Shown in pieces: positions 25,169 through 38,896 of a stretch of 64,000 bases of DNA. The translations under genes and the position numbers were made by a program. Position 1 is the first letter of the stretch, and each line of letters opens with the position of its first letter. The notes under the pieces are model-generated. The model made no database searches and was not told where the DNA came from. It saw only the letters and a list, made by a program, of their open reading frames with translations. Source of the DNA: Climacium dendroides (lineage: Eukaryota; Streptophyta; Bryopsida; Hypnales; Climaciaceae). The stretch lies in the NCBI GenBank assembly GCA_950106755.1, contig OX467082.1, positions 23,932,001 to 23,996,000 of the forward strand. Direction: 5' to 3'.

Positions 25169-28160
25169 TGCCTATTTTTTGGTTCCCCATTAGAGCTTTT
25201 GATGCATATTTTTTTCGACCTTTGCCAAATAAATCCATAACTGGCCATTTGTGCATGAGCATGGGGCCACATGAAACACTTCAATTACATTTCTTTTTGG
25301 TGAGTTTCTCATGGAGTACCATTGAAGACCTTGCATTCAACTTGTGCCTATTTTTTGGTTCCCCATTAGAGCTTTCCATGCATATTTTTTTGGACCTTTG
25401 CCAAATAAATCTATAACAAGCCATTTGTGCATGAACTTGGGGCCACATGAAACATTTCAATTACATTTCTTTTTGGTGAGTATCTCATGGAGTACCATTG
25501 AAGACCTTGCATTCAACTTGTGCCTATTTTTTGATTCCCTATTAGAGCTTTCGATGCATATTTTTTTGGACCTTTCCCAAATAAATCCATAACAAGCCAT
25601 TTGTGCATGAACTTGGGGCCACATGAAACATTTCAATTACATTTCTTTTTGGTGAGTATCTCATGGAGTACCATTGAAGACCTTGCATTCAACTTGTGCC
25701 TATTTTTTGGTTCCCCATTAGAGCTTTCCATGCATATTTTTTTGGACCTTTCCCAAATAAATCCATAACAAGCCATTTGTGCATGAACTTGGGGCCACAT
25801 GAAACATTTCAATTACATTTCTTTTTGGTGAGTATCTCATAGAGTACCATTGAAGACCTTGCATTCAACTTGTGCCTATTTTTTGGTTCCCCATTAGAGC
25901 TTTCGATGCATATTTTTTTGGACCTTTCCCAAATAAATCCATAACTGGCCATTTGTGCATGAACTTGGGGCCACATGAAACATTTCAATTACATTTCTTT
26001 TTGGTGAGTATCTCATGGAGTACCATTGAAGACCTTGCATTCAACTTGTGCCTATTTTTTGGTTCCCCATTAGAGCTTTCCATGCATATTTTTTTGGACC
26101 TTTCCCAAATAAATCCATAACAAGCCATTTGTGCATGAACTTGGGGCCACATGAAACATTTCAATTACATTTCTTTTTGGTGAGTATCTCATGGAGTACC
26201 ATTGAAGACCTTGCATTCAACTTGTGCCTATTTTTTGGTTCCCCATTAGAGCTTTCCATGCATATTTTTTTGGACCTTTCCCAAATAAATCCATAACAAG
26301 CCATTTGTGCATGAACCTGGGGCCACATGAAACATTTCAATTACATTTCTTTTTGGTGAGTATCTCATGGAGTACCATTGAAGACCTTGCATTCAACTTG
26401 TGCCTATTTTTTGGTTCCCCATTAGAGCTTTCGATGCATATTTTTTTGGACCTTTCCCAAATAAATCCATAACAAGCCATTTGTGCATGAACTTGGGGCC
26501 ACATGAAACATTTCAATTACATTTCTTTTTGGTGAGTATCTCATGGAGTACCATTGAAGACCTTGCATTCAACTTGTGCCTATTTTTTGGTTCCCCATTA
26601 GAGCTTTCCATGCATATTTTTTTGGACCTTTCCCAAATAAATCCATAACAAGCCATTTGTGCATGAACCTGGGGCCACATGAAACATTTCAATTACATTT
26701 CTTTTTGGTGAGTATCTCATGGAGTACCATTGAAGACCTTGCATTCAACTTGTGCCTATTTTTTGGTTCCCCATTAGAGCTTTCGATGCATATTTTTTTG
26801 GACCTTTCCCAAATAAATCCATAACAAGCCATTTGTGCATGAACTTGGGGCCACATGAAACATTTCAATTACATTTCTTTTTGGTGAGTATCTCATGGAG
26901 TACCATTGAAGACCTTGCATTCAACTTGTGCCTATTTTTTGGTTCCCCATTAGAGCTTTCGATGCATATTTTTTTGGACCTTTCCCAAATAAATCCATAA
27001 CAAGCCATTTGTGCATGAACTTGGGGCCACATGAAACATTTCAATTACATTTCTTTTTGGTGAGTATCTCATGGAGTACCATTGAAGACCTTGCATTCAA
27101 CTTGTGCCTATTTTTTGATTCCCCATTAGAGCTTTCGATGCATATTTTTTTGGACCTTTCTCAAATAAATCCATAACAAGCCATTTGTGCATGAACCTGG
27201 GGCCACATGAAACATTTCAATTACATTTCTTTTTGGTGAGTATCTCATGGAGTACCATTGAAGACCTTGCATTCAACTTGTGCCTATTTTTTGGTTCCCC
27301 ATTAGAGCTTTCCATGCATATTTTTTTGGACCTTTCCCAAATAAATCCATAACAAGCCATTTGTGCATGAACCTGGGGCCACATGAAACATTTCAATTAC
27401 ATTTCTTTTTGGTGAGTATCTCATGGAGTACCATTGAAGACCTTGCATTCAACTTGTGCCTATTTTTTGGTTCCCCATTAGAGCTTTCCATGCATATTTT
27501 TTTGGACCTTTCCCAAATAAATCCATAACAAGCCATTTGTGCATGAACCTGGGGCCACATGAAACATTTCAATTACATTTCTTTTTGGTGAGTATCTCAT
27601 GGAGTACCATTGAAGACCTTGCATTCAACTTGTGCCTATTTTTTGGTTCCCCATTAGAGCTTTCGATGCATATTTTTTTGGACCTTTCCCAAATAAATCC
27701 ATAACAAGCCATTTGTGCATGAACCTGGGGCCACATGAAACATTTCAATTACATTTCTTTTTGGTGAGTATCTCATGGAGTACCATTGAAGACCTTGCAT
27801 TCAACTTGTGCCTATTTTTTGGTTCCCCATTAGAGCTTTCGATGCATATTTTTTTGGACCTTTCCCAAATAAATCCATAACAAGCCATTTGTGCATGAAC
27901 TTGGGGCCACATGAAACATTTCAATTACATTTCTTTTTGGTGTGTATCTCATGGAGTACCATTGAAGACCTTGCATTCAACTTGTGCCAATTTTTCGGTT
28001 CACTATTAGAGCTTTTGATGCATATTTTTTTGAACCTTTGCCAAATAAATCCATAACAGGCCATTTGTGCATGAACCTGGGGCCACATGAAACATTTCAA
28101 TTACATTTCTTTTTGGTGAGTATCTCATGGAGTACCATTGAAGACCTTGCATTCAACTTG
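23057..28160 (+). repeat. 29-monomer segment, copy 2
   Basis: This is the counterpart of 14,081-19,184. It starts at the B unit at 23,057 and ends after the GGTTCACTA/TTTTGAACC unit at 27,985. Left of 23,057 the match fails (H/TTTGCC unit versus D unit). Right of 28,160 it fails (GGTTCC unit versus GATTCCCTATT unit). Its first 12 monomers are also the end of the second 16-mer (22,353-25,168), so the two large duplications overlap. Confidence 0.8.
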
Positions 28161-29568
28161 TGCCTATTTTTTGGTTCCCCATTAGAGCTTTCGATGCATA
28201 TTTTTTTGGACCTTTCCCAAATAAATCCATAACAAGCCATTTGTGCATGAACTTGGGGCCACATGAAACATTTCAATTACATTTCTTTTTGGTGAGTATC
28301 TCATGGAGTACCATTGAAGACCTTGCATTCAACTTGTGCCTATTTTTTGGTTCCCCATTAGAGCTTTCGATGCATATTTTTTTGGACCTTTCCCAAATAA
28401 ATCCATAACAAGCCATTTGTGCATGAACTTGGGGCCACATGAAACATTTCAATTACATTTCTTTTTGGTGAGTATCTCATGGAGTACCATTGAAGACCTT
28501 GCATTCAACTTGTGCCTATTTTTTGATTCCCCATTAGAGCTTTCGATGCATATTTTTTTGGACCTTTCTCAAATAAATCCATAACAAGCCATTTGTGCAT
28601 GAACCTGGGGCCACATGAAACATTTCAATTACATTTCTTTTTGGTGAGTATCTCATGGAGTACCATTGAAGACCTTGCATTCAACTTGTGCCTATTTTTT
28701 GGTTCCCCATTAGAGCTTTCCATGCATATTTTTTTGGACCTTTCCCAAATAAATCCATAACAAGCCATTTGTGCATGAACCTGGGGCCACATGAAACATT
28801 TCAATTACATTTCTTTTTGGTGAGTATCTCATGGAGTACCATTGAAGACCTTGCATTCAACTTGTGCCTATTTTTTGGTTCCCCATTAGAGCTTTCCATG
28901 CATATTTTTTTGGACCTTTCCCAAATAAATCCATAACAAGCCATTTGTGCATGAACCTGGGGCCACATGAAACATTTCAATTACATTTCTTTTTGGTGAG
29001 TATCTCATGGAGTACCATTGAAGACCTTGCATTCAACTTGTGCCTATTTTTTGGTTCCCCATTAGAGCTTTCGATGCATATTTTTTTGGACCTTTCCCAA
29101 ATAAATCCATAACAAGCCATTTGTGCATGAACCTGGGGCCACATGAAACATTTCAATTACATTTCTTTTTGGTGAGTATCTCATGGAGTACCATTGAAGA
29201 CCTTGCATTCAACTTGTGCCTATTTTTTGGTTCCCCATTAGAGCTTTCGATGCATATTTTTTTGGACCTTTCCCAAATAAATCCATAACAAGCCATTTGT
29301 GCATGAACTTGGGGCCACATGAAACATTTCAATTACATTTCTTTTTGGTGTGTATCTCATGGAGTACCATTGAAGACCTTGCATTCAACTTGTGCCAATT
29401 TTTCGGTTCACTATTAGAGCTTTTGATGCATATTTTTTTGAACCTTTGCCAAATAAATCCATAACAGGCCATTTGTGCATGAACCTGGGGCCACATGAAA
29501 CATTTCAATTACATTTCTTTTTGGTGAGTATCTCATGGAGTACCATTGAAGACCTTGCATTCAACTTG
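26753..29568 (+). repeat. 1,408-bp (8-mer) HOR, two adjacent copies
   Basis: Units 26,753-28,160 repeat at 28,161-29,568 in the order A, A, D with TCTC, H, H, A with AACCTGG, GTGTGT unit, GGTTCACTA/TTTTGAACC unit. The next unit right of copy 2 is GATTCCCTATT (29,569), as it is right of the older copy at 19,009-19,184. So copy 2 keeps the ancestral right junction and copy 1 is the newer junction (inference). I saw no difference between the copies. Confidence 0.8.
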
Positions 29569-32500
29569 TGCCTATTTTTTGATTCCCTATTAGAGCTTTC
29601 GATGCATATTTTTTTGGACCTTTCCCAAATAAATCCATAACAAGCCATTTGTGCATGAACTTGGGGCCACATGAAACATTTCAATTACATTTCTTTTTGG
29701 TGAGTATCTCATGGAGTACCATTGAAGACCTTGCATTCAACTTGTGCCTATTTTTTGGTTCCCCATTAGAGCTTTCCATGCATATTTTTTTGGACCTTTC
29801 CCAAATAAATCCATAACAAGCCATTTGTGCATGAACTTGGGGCCACATGAAACATTTCAATTACATTTCTTTTTGGTGAGTATCTCATGGAGTACCATTG
29901 AAGACCTTGCATTCAACTTGTGCCTATTTTTTGGTTCCCCATTAGAGCTTTCGATGCATATTTTTTTGGACCTTTCCCAAATAAATCCATAACTGGCCAT
30001 TTGTGCATGAACTTGGGGCCACATGAAACATTTCAATTACATTTCTTTTTGGTGAGTATCTCATGGAGTACCATTGAAGACCTTGCATTCAACTTGTGCC
30101 TATTTTTTGGTTCCCCATTAGAGCTTTCGATGCATATTTTTTTGGACCTTTCCCAAATAAATCCATAACAAGCCATTTGTGCATGAACTTGGGGCCACAT
30201 GAAACATTTCAATTACATTTCTTTTTGGTGAGTATCTCATGGAGTACCATTGAAGACCTTGCATTCAACTTGTGCCTATTTTTTGGTTCCCCATTAGAGC
30301 TTTCCATGCATATTTTTTTGGACCTTTCCCAAATAAATCCATAACAAGCCATTTGTGCATGAACCTGGGGCCACATGAAACATTTCAATTACATTTCTTT
30401 TTGGTGAGTATCTCATGGAGTACCATTGAAGACCTTGCATTCAACTTGTGCCTATTTTTTGGTTCCCCATTAGAGCTTTCGATGCATATTTTTTTGGACC
30501 TTTCCCAAATAAATCCATAACAAGCCATTTGTGCATGAACTTGGGGCCACATGAAACATTTCAATTACATTTCTTTTTGGTGAGTATCTCATGGAGTACC
30601 ATTGAAGACCTTGCATTCAACTTGTGCCTATTTTTTGGTTCCCCATTAGAGCTTTCCATGCATATTTTTTTGGACCTTTCCCAAATAAATCCATAACAAG
30701 CCATTTGTGCATGAACCTGGGGCCACATGAAACATTTCAATTACATTTCTTTTTGGTGAGTATCTCATGGAGTACCATTGAAGACCTTGCATTCAACTTG
30801 TGCCTATTTTTTGATTCCCCATTAGAGCTTTCGATGCATATTTTTTTGGACCTTTCCCAAATAAATCCATAACAAGCCATTTGTGCATGAACTTGGGGCC
30901 ACATGAAACATTTCAATTACATTTCTTTTTGGTGAGTATCTCATGGAGTACCATTGAAGACCTTGCATTCAACTTGTGCCTATTTTTTGGTTCCCCATTA
31001 GAGCTTTCGATGCATATTTTTTTGGACCTTTCCCAAATAAATCCATAACAAGCCATTTGTGCATGAACCTGGGGCCACATGAAACATTTCAATTACATTT
31101 CTTTTTGGTGAGTATCTCATGGAGTACCATTGAAGACCTTGCATTCAACTTGTGCCTATTTTTTGGTTCCCCATTAGAGCTTTCGATGCATATTTTTTTG
31201 GACCTTTCCCAAATAAATCCATAACAAGCCATTTGTGCATGAACTTGGGGCCACATGAAACATTTCAATTACATTTCTTTTTGGTGAGTATCTCATGGAG
31301 TACCATTGAAGACCTTGCATTCAACTTGTGCCTATTTTTTGGTTCCCCATTAGAGCTTTCCATGCATATTTTTTTGGACCTTTCCCAAATAAATCCATAA
31401 CAAGCCATTTGTGCATGAACCTGGGGCCACATGAAACATTTCAATTACATTTCTTTTTGGTGAGTATCTCATGGAGTACCATTGAAGACCTTGCATTCAA
31501 CTTGTGCCTATTTTTTGGTTCCCCATTAGAGCTTTCGATGCATATTTTTTTGGACCTTTCCCAAATAAATCCATAACAAGCCATTTGTGCATGAACTTGG
31601 GGCCACATGAAACATTTCAATTACATTTCTTTTTGGTGAGTATCTCATGGAGTACCATTGAAGACCTTGCATTCAACTTGTGCCTATTTTTTGGTTCCCC
31701 ATTAGAGCTTTCGATGCATATTTTTTTGGACCTTTCCCAAATAAATCCATAACAAGCCATTTGTGCATGAACTTGGGGCCACATGAAACATTTCAATTAC
31801 ATTTCTTTTTGGTGAGTATCTCATGGAGTACCATTGAAGACCTTGCATTCAACTTGTGCCTATTTTTTGATTCCCCATTAGAGCTTTCGATGCATATTTT
31901 TTTGGACCTTTCTCAAATAAATCCATAACAAGCCATTTGTGCATGAACCTGGGGCCACATGAAACATTTCAATTACATTTCTTTTTGGTGAGTATCTCAT
32001 GGAGTACCATTGAAGACCTTGCATTCAACTTGTGCCTATTTTTTGGTTCCCCATTAGAGCTTTCCATGCATATTTTTTTGGACCTTTCCCAAATAAATCC
32101 ATAACAAGCCATTTGTGCATGAACCTGGGGCCACATGAAACATTTCAATTACATTTCTTTTTGGTGAGTATCTCATGGAGTACCATTGAAGACCTTGCAT
32201 TCAACTTGTGCCTATTTTTTGGTTCCCCATTAGAGCTTTCGATGCATATTTTTTTGGACCTTTCCCAAATAAATCCATAACAAGCCATTTGTGCATGAAC
32301 TTGGGGCCACATGAAACATTTCAATTACATTTCTTTTTGGTGTGTATCTCATGGAGTACCATTGAAGACCTTGCATTCAACTTGTGCCAATTTTTCGGTT
32401 CACTATTAGAGCTTTTGATGCATATTTTTTTGAACCTTTGCCAAATAAATCCATAACAGGCCATTTGTGCATGAACCTGGGGCCACATGAAACATTTCAA

Positions 32501-33968
32501 TTACATTTCTTTTTGGTGAGTATCTCATGGAGTACCATTGAAGACCTTGCATTCAACTTGTGCCTATTTTTTGATTCCCTATTAGAGCTTTCGATGCATA
32601 TTTTTTTGGACCTTTCCCAAATAAATCCATAACAAGCCATTTGTGCATGAACTTGGGGCCACATGAAACATTTCAATTACATTTCTTTTTGGTGAGTATC
32701 TCATGGAGTACCATTGAAGACCTTGCATTCAACTTGTGCCTATTTTTTGGTTCCCCATTAGAGCTTTCCATGCATATTTTTTTGGACCTTTCCCAAATAA
32801 ATCCATAACAAGCCATTTGTGCATGAACTTGGGGCCACATGAAACATTTCAATTACATTTCTTTTTGGTGAGTATCTCATAGAGTACCATTGAAGACCTT
32901 GCATTCAACTTGTGCCTATTTTTTGGTTCCCCATTAGAGCTTTCGATGCATATTTTTTTGGACCTTTCCCAAATAAATCCATAACTGGCCATTTGTGCAT
33001 GAACTTGGGGCCACATGAAACATTTCAATTACATTTCTTTTTGGTGAGTATCTCATGGAGTACCATTGAAGACCTTGCATTCAACTTGTGCCTATTTTTT
33101 GGTTCCCCATTAGAGCTTTCGATGCATATTTTTTTGGACCTTTCCCAAATAAATCCATAACAAGCCATTTGTGCATGAACTTGGGGCCACATGAAACATT
33201 TCAATTACATTTCTTTTTGGTGAGTATCTCATGGAGTACCATTGAAGACCTTGCATTCAACTTGTGCCTATTTTTTGGTTCCCCATTAGAGCTTTCCATG
33301 CATATTTTTTTGGACCTTTCCCAAATAAATCCATAACAAGCCATTTGTGCATGAACCTGGGGCCACATGAAACATTTCAATTACATTTCTTTTTGGTGAG
33401 TATCTCATGGAGTACCATTGAAGACCTTGCATTCAACTTGTGCCTATTTTTTGGTTCCCCATTAGAGCTTTCGATGCATATTTTTTTGGACCTTTCCCAA
33501 ATAAATCCATAACAAGCCATTTGTGCATGAACTTGGGGCCACATGAAACATTTCAATTACATTTCTTTTTGGTGAGTATCTCATGGAGTACCATTGAAGA
33601 CCTTGCATTCAACTTGTGCCTATTTTTTGGTTCCCCATTAGAGCTTTCGATGCATATTTTTTTGGACCTTTCCCAAATAAATCCATAACAAGCCATTTGT
33701 GCATGAACCTGGGGCCACATGAAACATTTCAATTACATTTCTTTTTGGTGAGTATCTCATGGAGTACCATTGAAGACCTTGCATTCAACTTGTGCCTATT
33801 TTTTGATTCCCCATTAGAGCTTTCGATGCATATTTTTTTGGACCTTTCCCAAATAAATCCATAACAAGCCATTTGTGCATGAACTTGGGGCCACATGAAA
33901 CATTTCAATTACATTTCTTTTTGGTGAGTATCTCATGGAGTACCATTGAAGACCTTGCATTCAACTTG
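29217..33968 (+). repeat. Ten-monomer segment duplicated at 17-monomer (2,992-bp) offset
   Basis: Units 29,217-30,976 recur at 32,209-33,968: GTGTGT unit, GGTTCACTA unit, GATTCCCTATT unit, H unit, AACTGGCC unit, A, H, A, H or A with AACCTGG, D without TCTC. Differences seen are CATGGAG/CATAGAG near 29,886 versus 32,878 and TTCCATG/TTCGATG near 30,656 versus 33,648. The spacer units 31,153-32,208 match 26,401-27,456 (offset 27 monomers), so the spacer is also copied material. Confidence 0.75.
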
Positions 33969-34496
33969 TGCCTATTTTTTGATTCCCCATTAGAGCTTTC
34001 GATGCATATTTTTTTGGACCTTTCCCAAATAAATCCATAACAAGCCATTTGTGCATGGACTTGGGGCCACATGAAACATTTCAATTACATTTCTTTTTGG
34101 TGAGTATCTCATGGAGTACCATTGAAGACCTTGCATTCAACTTGTGCCTATTTTTTGGTTCCCCATTAGAGCTTTCGATGCATATTTTTTTGGACCTTTC
34201 CCAAATAAATCCATAACAAGCCATTTGTGCATGAACTTTGGGCCACATGAAACATTTCAATTACATTTCTTTTTGGTGAGTATCTCATGGAGTACCATTG
34301 AAGACCTTGCATTCAACTTGTGCCTATTTTTTGGTTCCCCATTAGAGCTTTCGATGCATATTTTTTTGGACCTTTCCCAAATAAATCCATAACAAGCCAT
34401 TTGTGCATGAACCTGGGGCCACATGAAACATTTCAATTACATTTCTTTTTGGTGAGTATCTCATGGAGTACCATTGAAGACCTTGCATTCAACTTG
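33969..34496 (+). repeat. Three spacer monomers with private substitutions
   Basis: These units lie between the 17-mer and 14-mer blocks. They carry substitutions I did not see elsewhere in the left half: GCATGGACTTGG in the first and AACTTTGGGCC in the second. They appear not to have been copied into any other block in the window, which fits a segment that escaped recent amplification. Single-base assembly error is the alternative. Confidence 0.6.
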
Positions 34497-37400
34497 TGCC
34501 TATTTTTTGGTTCCCCATTAGAGCTTTCCATGCATATTTTTTTGGACCTTTCCCAAATAAATCTATAACAAGCCATTTGTGCATGAACTTGGGGCCACAT
34601 GAAACATTTCAATTACATTTCTTTTTGGTGAGTATCTCATGGAGTACCATTGAAGACCTTGCATTCAACTTGTGCCTATTTTTTGATTCCCCATTAGAGC
34701 TTTCGATGCATATTTTTTTGGACCTTTCCCAAATAAATCCATAACAAGCCATTTGTGCATGAACTTGGGGCCACATGAAACATTTCAATTACATTTCTTT
34801 TTGGTGAGTATCTCATGGAGTACCATTGAAGACCTTACATTCAACTTGTGCCTATTTTTTGGTTCCCGATTAGAGCTTTTGATGCATATTTTTTTGGACC
34901 TTTCCCAAATAAATCCATAACAAGCCATTTGTGCATGAACTTGGGGCCACATGAAACATTTCAATTACATTTCTTTTTGGTGAGTATCTCATGGAGTACC
35001 ATTGAAGACCTTGCATTCAACTTGTGCCTATTTTTTGGTTCCCCATTAGAGCTTTTGATGCATATTTTTTTGGACCTTTGCCAAATAAATCCATAACAAG
35101 CCATTTGTGCATGAACATGGGGCCACATGAAACACTTCAATTACATTTCTTTTTGGTGAGTTTCTCATGGAGTACCATTGAAGACCTTGCATTCAACTTG
35201 TGCCTATTTTTTGGTTCCCCATTAGAGCTTTCCATGCATATTTTTTTGGACCTTTGCCAAATAAATCTATAACAAGCCATTTGTGCATGAACTTGGGGCC
35301 ACATGAAACATTTCAATTACATTTCTTTTTGGTGAGTATCTCATGGAGTACCATTGAAGACCTTGCATTCAACTTGTGCCTATTTTTTGATTCCCCATTA
35401 GAGCTTTCGATGCATATTTTTTTGGACCTTTCCCAAATAAATCCATAACTGGCCATTTGTGCATGAACTTGGGGCCACATGAAACATTTCAATTACATTT
35501 CTTTTTGGTGAGTATCTCATGGAGTACCATTGAAGACCTTGCATTCAACTTGTGCCTATTTTTTGGTTCCCCATTAGAGCTTTCGATGCATATTTTTTTG
35601 GACCTTTCCCAAATAAATCCATAACAAGCCATTTGTGCATGAACCTGGGGCCACATGAAACATTTCAATTACATTTCTTTTTGGTGAGTTTCTCATGGAG
35701 TACCATTGAAGACCTTGCATTCAACTTGTGCCTATTTTTTGGTTCCCCATTAGAGCTTTCCATGCATATTTTTTTGGACCTTTGCCAAATAAATCTATAA
35801 CAAGCCATTTGTGCATGAACTTGGGGCCACATGAAACATTTCAATTACATTTCTTTTTGGTGAGTATCTCATGGAGTACCATTGAAGACCTTGCATTCAA
35901 CTTGTGCCTATTTTTTGGTTCCCCATTAGAGCTTTCGATGCATATTTTTTTGGACCTTTCCCAAATAAATCCATAACAAGCCATTTGTGCATGAACTTGG
36001 GGCCACATGAAACATTTCAATTACATTTCTTTTTGGTGAGTATCTCATGGAGTACCATTGAAGACCTTGCATTCAACTTGTGCCTATTTTTTGATTCCCC
36101 ATTAGAGCTTTCGATGCATATTTTTTTGGACCTTTCCCAAATAAATCCATAACAAGCCATTTGTGCATGAACTTGGGGCCACATGAAACATTTCAATTAC
36201 ATTTCTTTTTGGTGAGTATCTCATGGAGTACCATTGAAGACCTTGCATTCAACTTGTGCCTATTTTTTGGTTCCCCATTAGAGCTTTCGATGCATATTTT
36301 TTTGGACCTTTCCCAAATAAATCCATAACTGGCCATTTGTGCATGAACCTGGGGCCACATGAAACATTTCAATTACATTTCTTTTTGGTGAGTATCTCAT
36401 GGAGTACCATTGAAGACCTTGCATTCAACTTGTGCCTATTTTTTGATTCCCCATTAGAGCTTTCGATGCATATTTTTTTGGACCTTTCCCAAATAAATCC
36501 ATAACAAGCCATTTGTGCATGAACTTGGGGCCACATGAAACATTTCAATTACATTTCTTTTTGGTGAGTATCTCATGGAGTACCATTGAAGACCTTGCAT
36601 TCAACTTGTGCCTATTTTTTGATTCCCCATTAGAGCTTTCGATGCATATTTTTTTGGACCTTTCTCAAATAAATCCATAACAAGCCATTTGTGCATGAAC
36701 CTGGGGCCACATGAAACATTTCAATTACATTTCTTTTTGGTGAGTATCTCATGGAGTACCATTGAAGACCTTGCATTCAACTTGTGCCTATTTTTTGGTT
36801 CCCCATTAGAGCTTTCCATGCATATTTTTTTGGACCTTTCCCAAATAAATCCATAACAAGCCATTTGTGCATGAACTTGGGGCCACATGAAACATTTCAA
36901 TTACATTTCTTTTTGGTGAGTATCTCATGGAGTACCATTGAAGACCTTGCATTCAACTTGTGCCTATTTTTTGGTTCCCCATTAGAGCTTTCCATGCATA
37001 TTTTTTTGGACCTTTGCCAAATAAATCTATAACAAGCCATTTGTGCATGAACTTGGGGCCACATGAAACATTTCAATTACATTTCTTTTTGGTGAGTATC
37101 TCATGGAGTACCATTGAAGACCTTGCATTCAACTTGTGCCTATTTTTTGATTCCCCATTAGAGCTTTCGATGCATATTTTTTTGGACCTTTCCCAAATAA
37201 ATCCATAACAAGCCATTTGTGCATGAACTTGGGGCCACATGAAACATTTCAATTACATTTCTTTTTGGTGAGTATCTCATGGAGTACCATTGAAGACCTT
37301 ACATTCAACTTGTGCCTATTTTTTGGTTCCCGATTAGAACTTTCGATGCATATTTTTTTGGACCTTTCCCAAATAAATCCATAACAAGCCATTTGTGCAT

Positions 37401-38720
37401 GAACTTGGGGCCACATGAAACATTTCAATTACATTTCTTTTTGGTGAGTATCTCATGGAGTACCATTGAAGACCTTGCATTCAACTTGTGCCTATTTTTT
37501 GGTTCCCCATTAGAGCTTTTGATGCATATTTTTTTGGACCTTTGCCAAATAAATCCAAAACTGGCCATTTGTGCATGAACATGGGGCCACATGAAACACT
37601 TCAATTACATTTCTTTTTGGTGAGTTTCTCATGGAGTACCATTGAAGACCTTGCATTCAACTTGTGCCTATTTTTTGGTTCCCCATTAGAGCTTTCCATG
37701 CATATTTTTTTGGACCTTTGCCAAATAAATCTATAACAAGCCATTTGTGCATGAACTTGGGGCCACATGAAACATTTCAATTACATTTCTTTTTGGTGAG
37801 TATCTCATGGAGTACCATTGAAGACCTTGCATTCAACTTGTGCCTATTTTTTGATTCCCCATTAGAGCTTTCGATGCATATTTTTTTGGACCTTTCCCAA
37901 ATAAATCCATAACTGGCCATTTGTGCATGAACTTGGGGCCACATGAAACATTTCAATTACATTTCTTTTTGGTGAGTATCTCATGGAGTACCATTGAAGA
38001 CCTTGCATTCAACTTGTGCCTATTTTTTGGTTCCCCATTAGAGCTTTCGATGCATATTTTTTTGGACCTTTCCCAAATAAATCCATAACAAGCCATTTGT
38101 GCATGAACCTGGGGCCACATGAAACATTTCAATTACATTTCTTTTTGGTGAGTTTCTCATGGAGTACCATTGAAGACCTTGCATTCAACTTGTGCCTATT
38201 TTTTGGTTCCCCATTAGAGCTTTCCATGCATATTTTTTTGGACCTTTGCCAAATAAATCTATAACAAGCCATTTGTGCATGAACTTGGGGCCACATGAAA
38301 CATTTCAATTACATTTCTTTTTGGTGAGTATCTCATGGAGTACCATTGAAGACCTTGCATTCAACTTGTGCCTATTTTTTGGTTCCCCATTAGAGCTTTC
38401 GATGCATATTTTTTTGGACCTTTCCCAAATAAATCCATAACAAGCCATTTGTGCATGAACTTGGGGCCACATGAAACATTTCAATTACATTTCTTTTTGG
38501 TGAGTATCTCATAGAGTACCATTGAAGACCTTGCATTCAACTTGTGCCTATTTTTTGATTCCCCATTAGAGCTTTCCATGCATATTTTTTTGGACCTTTC
38601 CCAAATAAATCCATAACAAGCCATTTGTGCATGAACTTGGGGCCACATGAAACATTTCAATTACATTTCTTTTTGGTGAGTATCTCATAGAGTACCATTG
38701 AAGACCTTGCATTCAACTTG
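34497..38720 (+). repeat. 2,464-bp (14-mer) offset HOR with diverged copies
   Basis: Units from 34,497 recur from 36,961. Markers are a D unit ending in CCTTAC, a unit with TTCCCGATTAG (34,849 and 37,313), a TTTTGATG/TTTGCC unit with AACACTTC, and two H/TTTGCC/AATCTAT units. Copies differ more than in other blocks: AGAGCTTTTG versus AGAACTTTCG in the TTCCCGATTAG unit, AACAAGCC versus AAAACTGGCC in the next, TCCC versus TTTGCC in the first, and GGATT-unit changes near 38,560. It looks older than its neighbours. Confidence 0.75.
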
Positions 38721-38896
38721 TGCCTATTTTTTGGTTCCCCATTAGAGCTTTCGATGCATATTTTTTTGGACCTTTCCCAAATAAATCCATAACTGGCCAT
38801 TTGTGCATGAACTTGGGGCCACATGAAACATTTCAATTACATTTCTTTTTGGTGAGTATCTCATGGAGTACCATTGAAGACCTTGCATTCAACTTG

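Noticed and set aside
34849..34890. Reverse-strand CENP-B-like match through TTCCCGATTAG
   Set aside because: CGGG and the central A are present on the minus strand, but the TTCG half is AAAG. It occurs in only two units (34,849 and 37,313).
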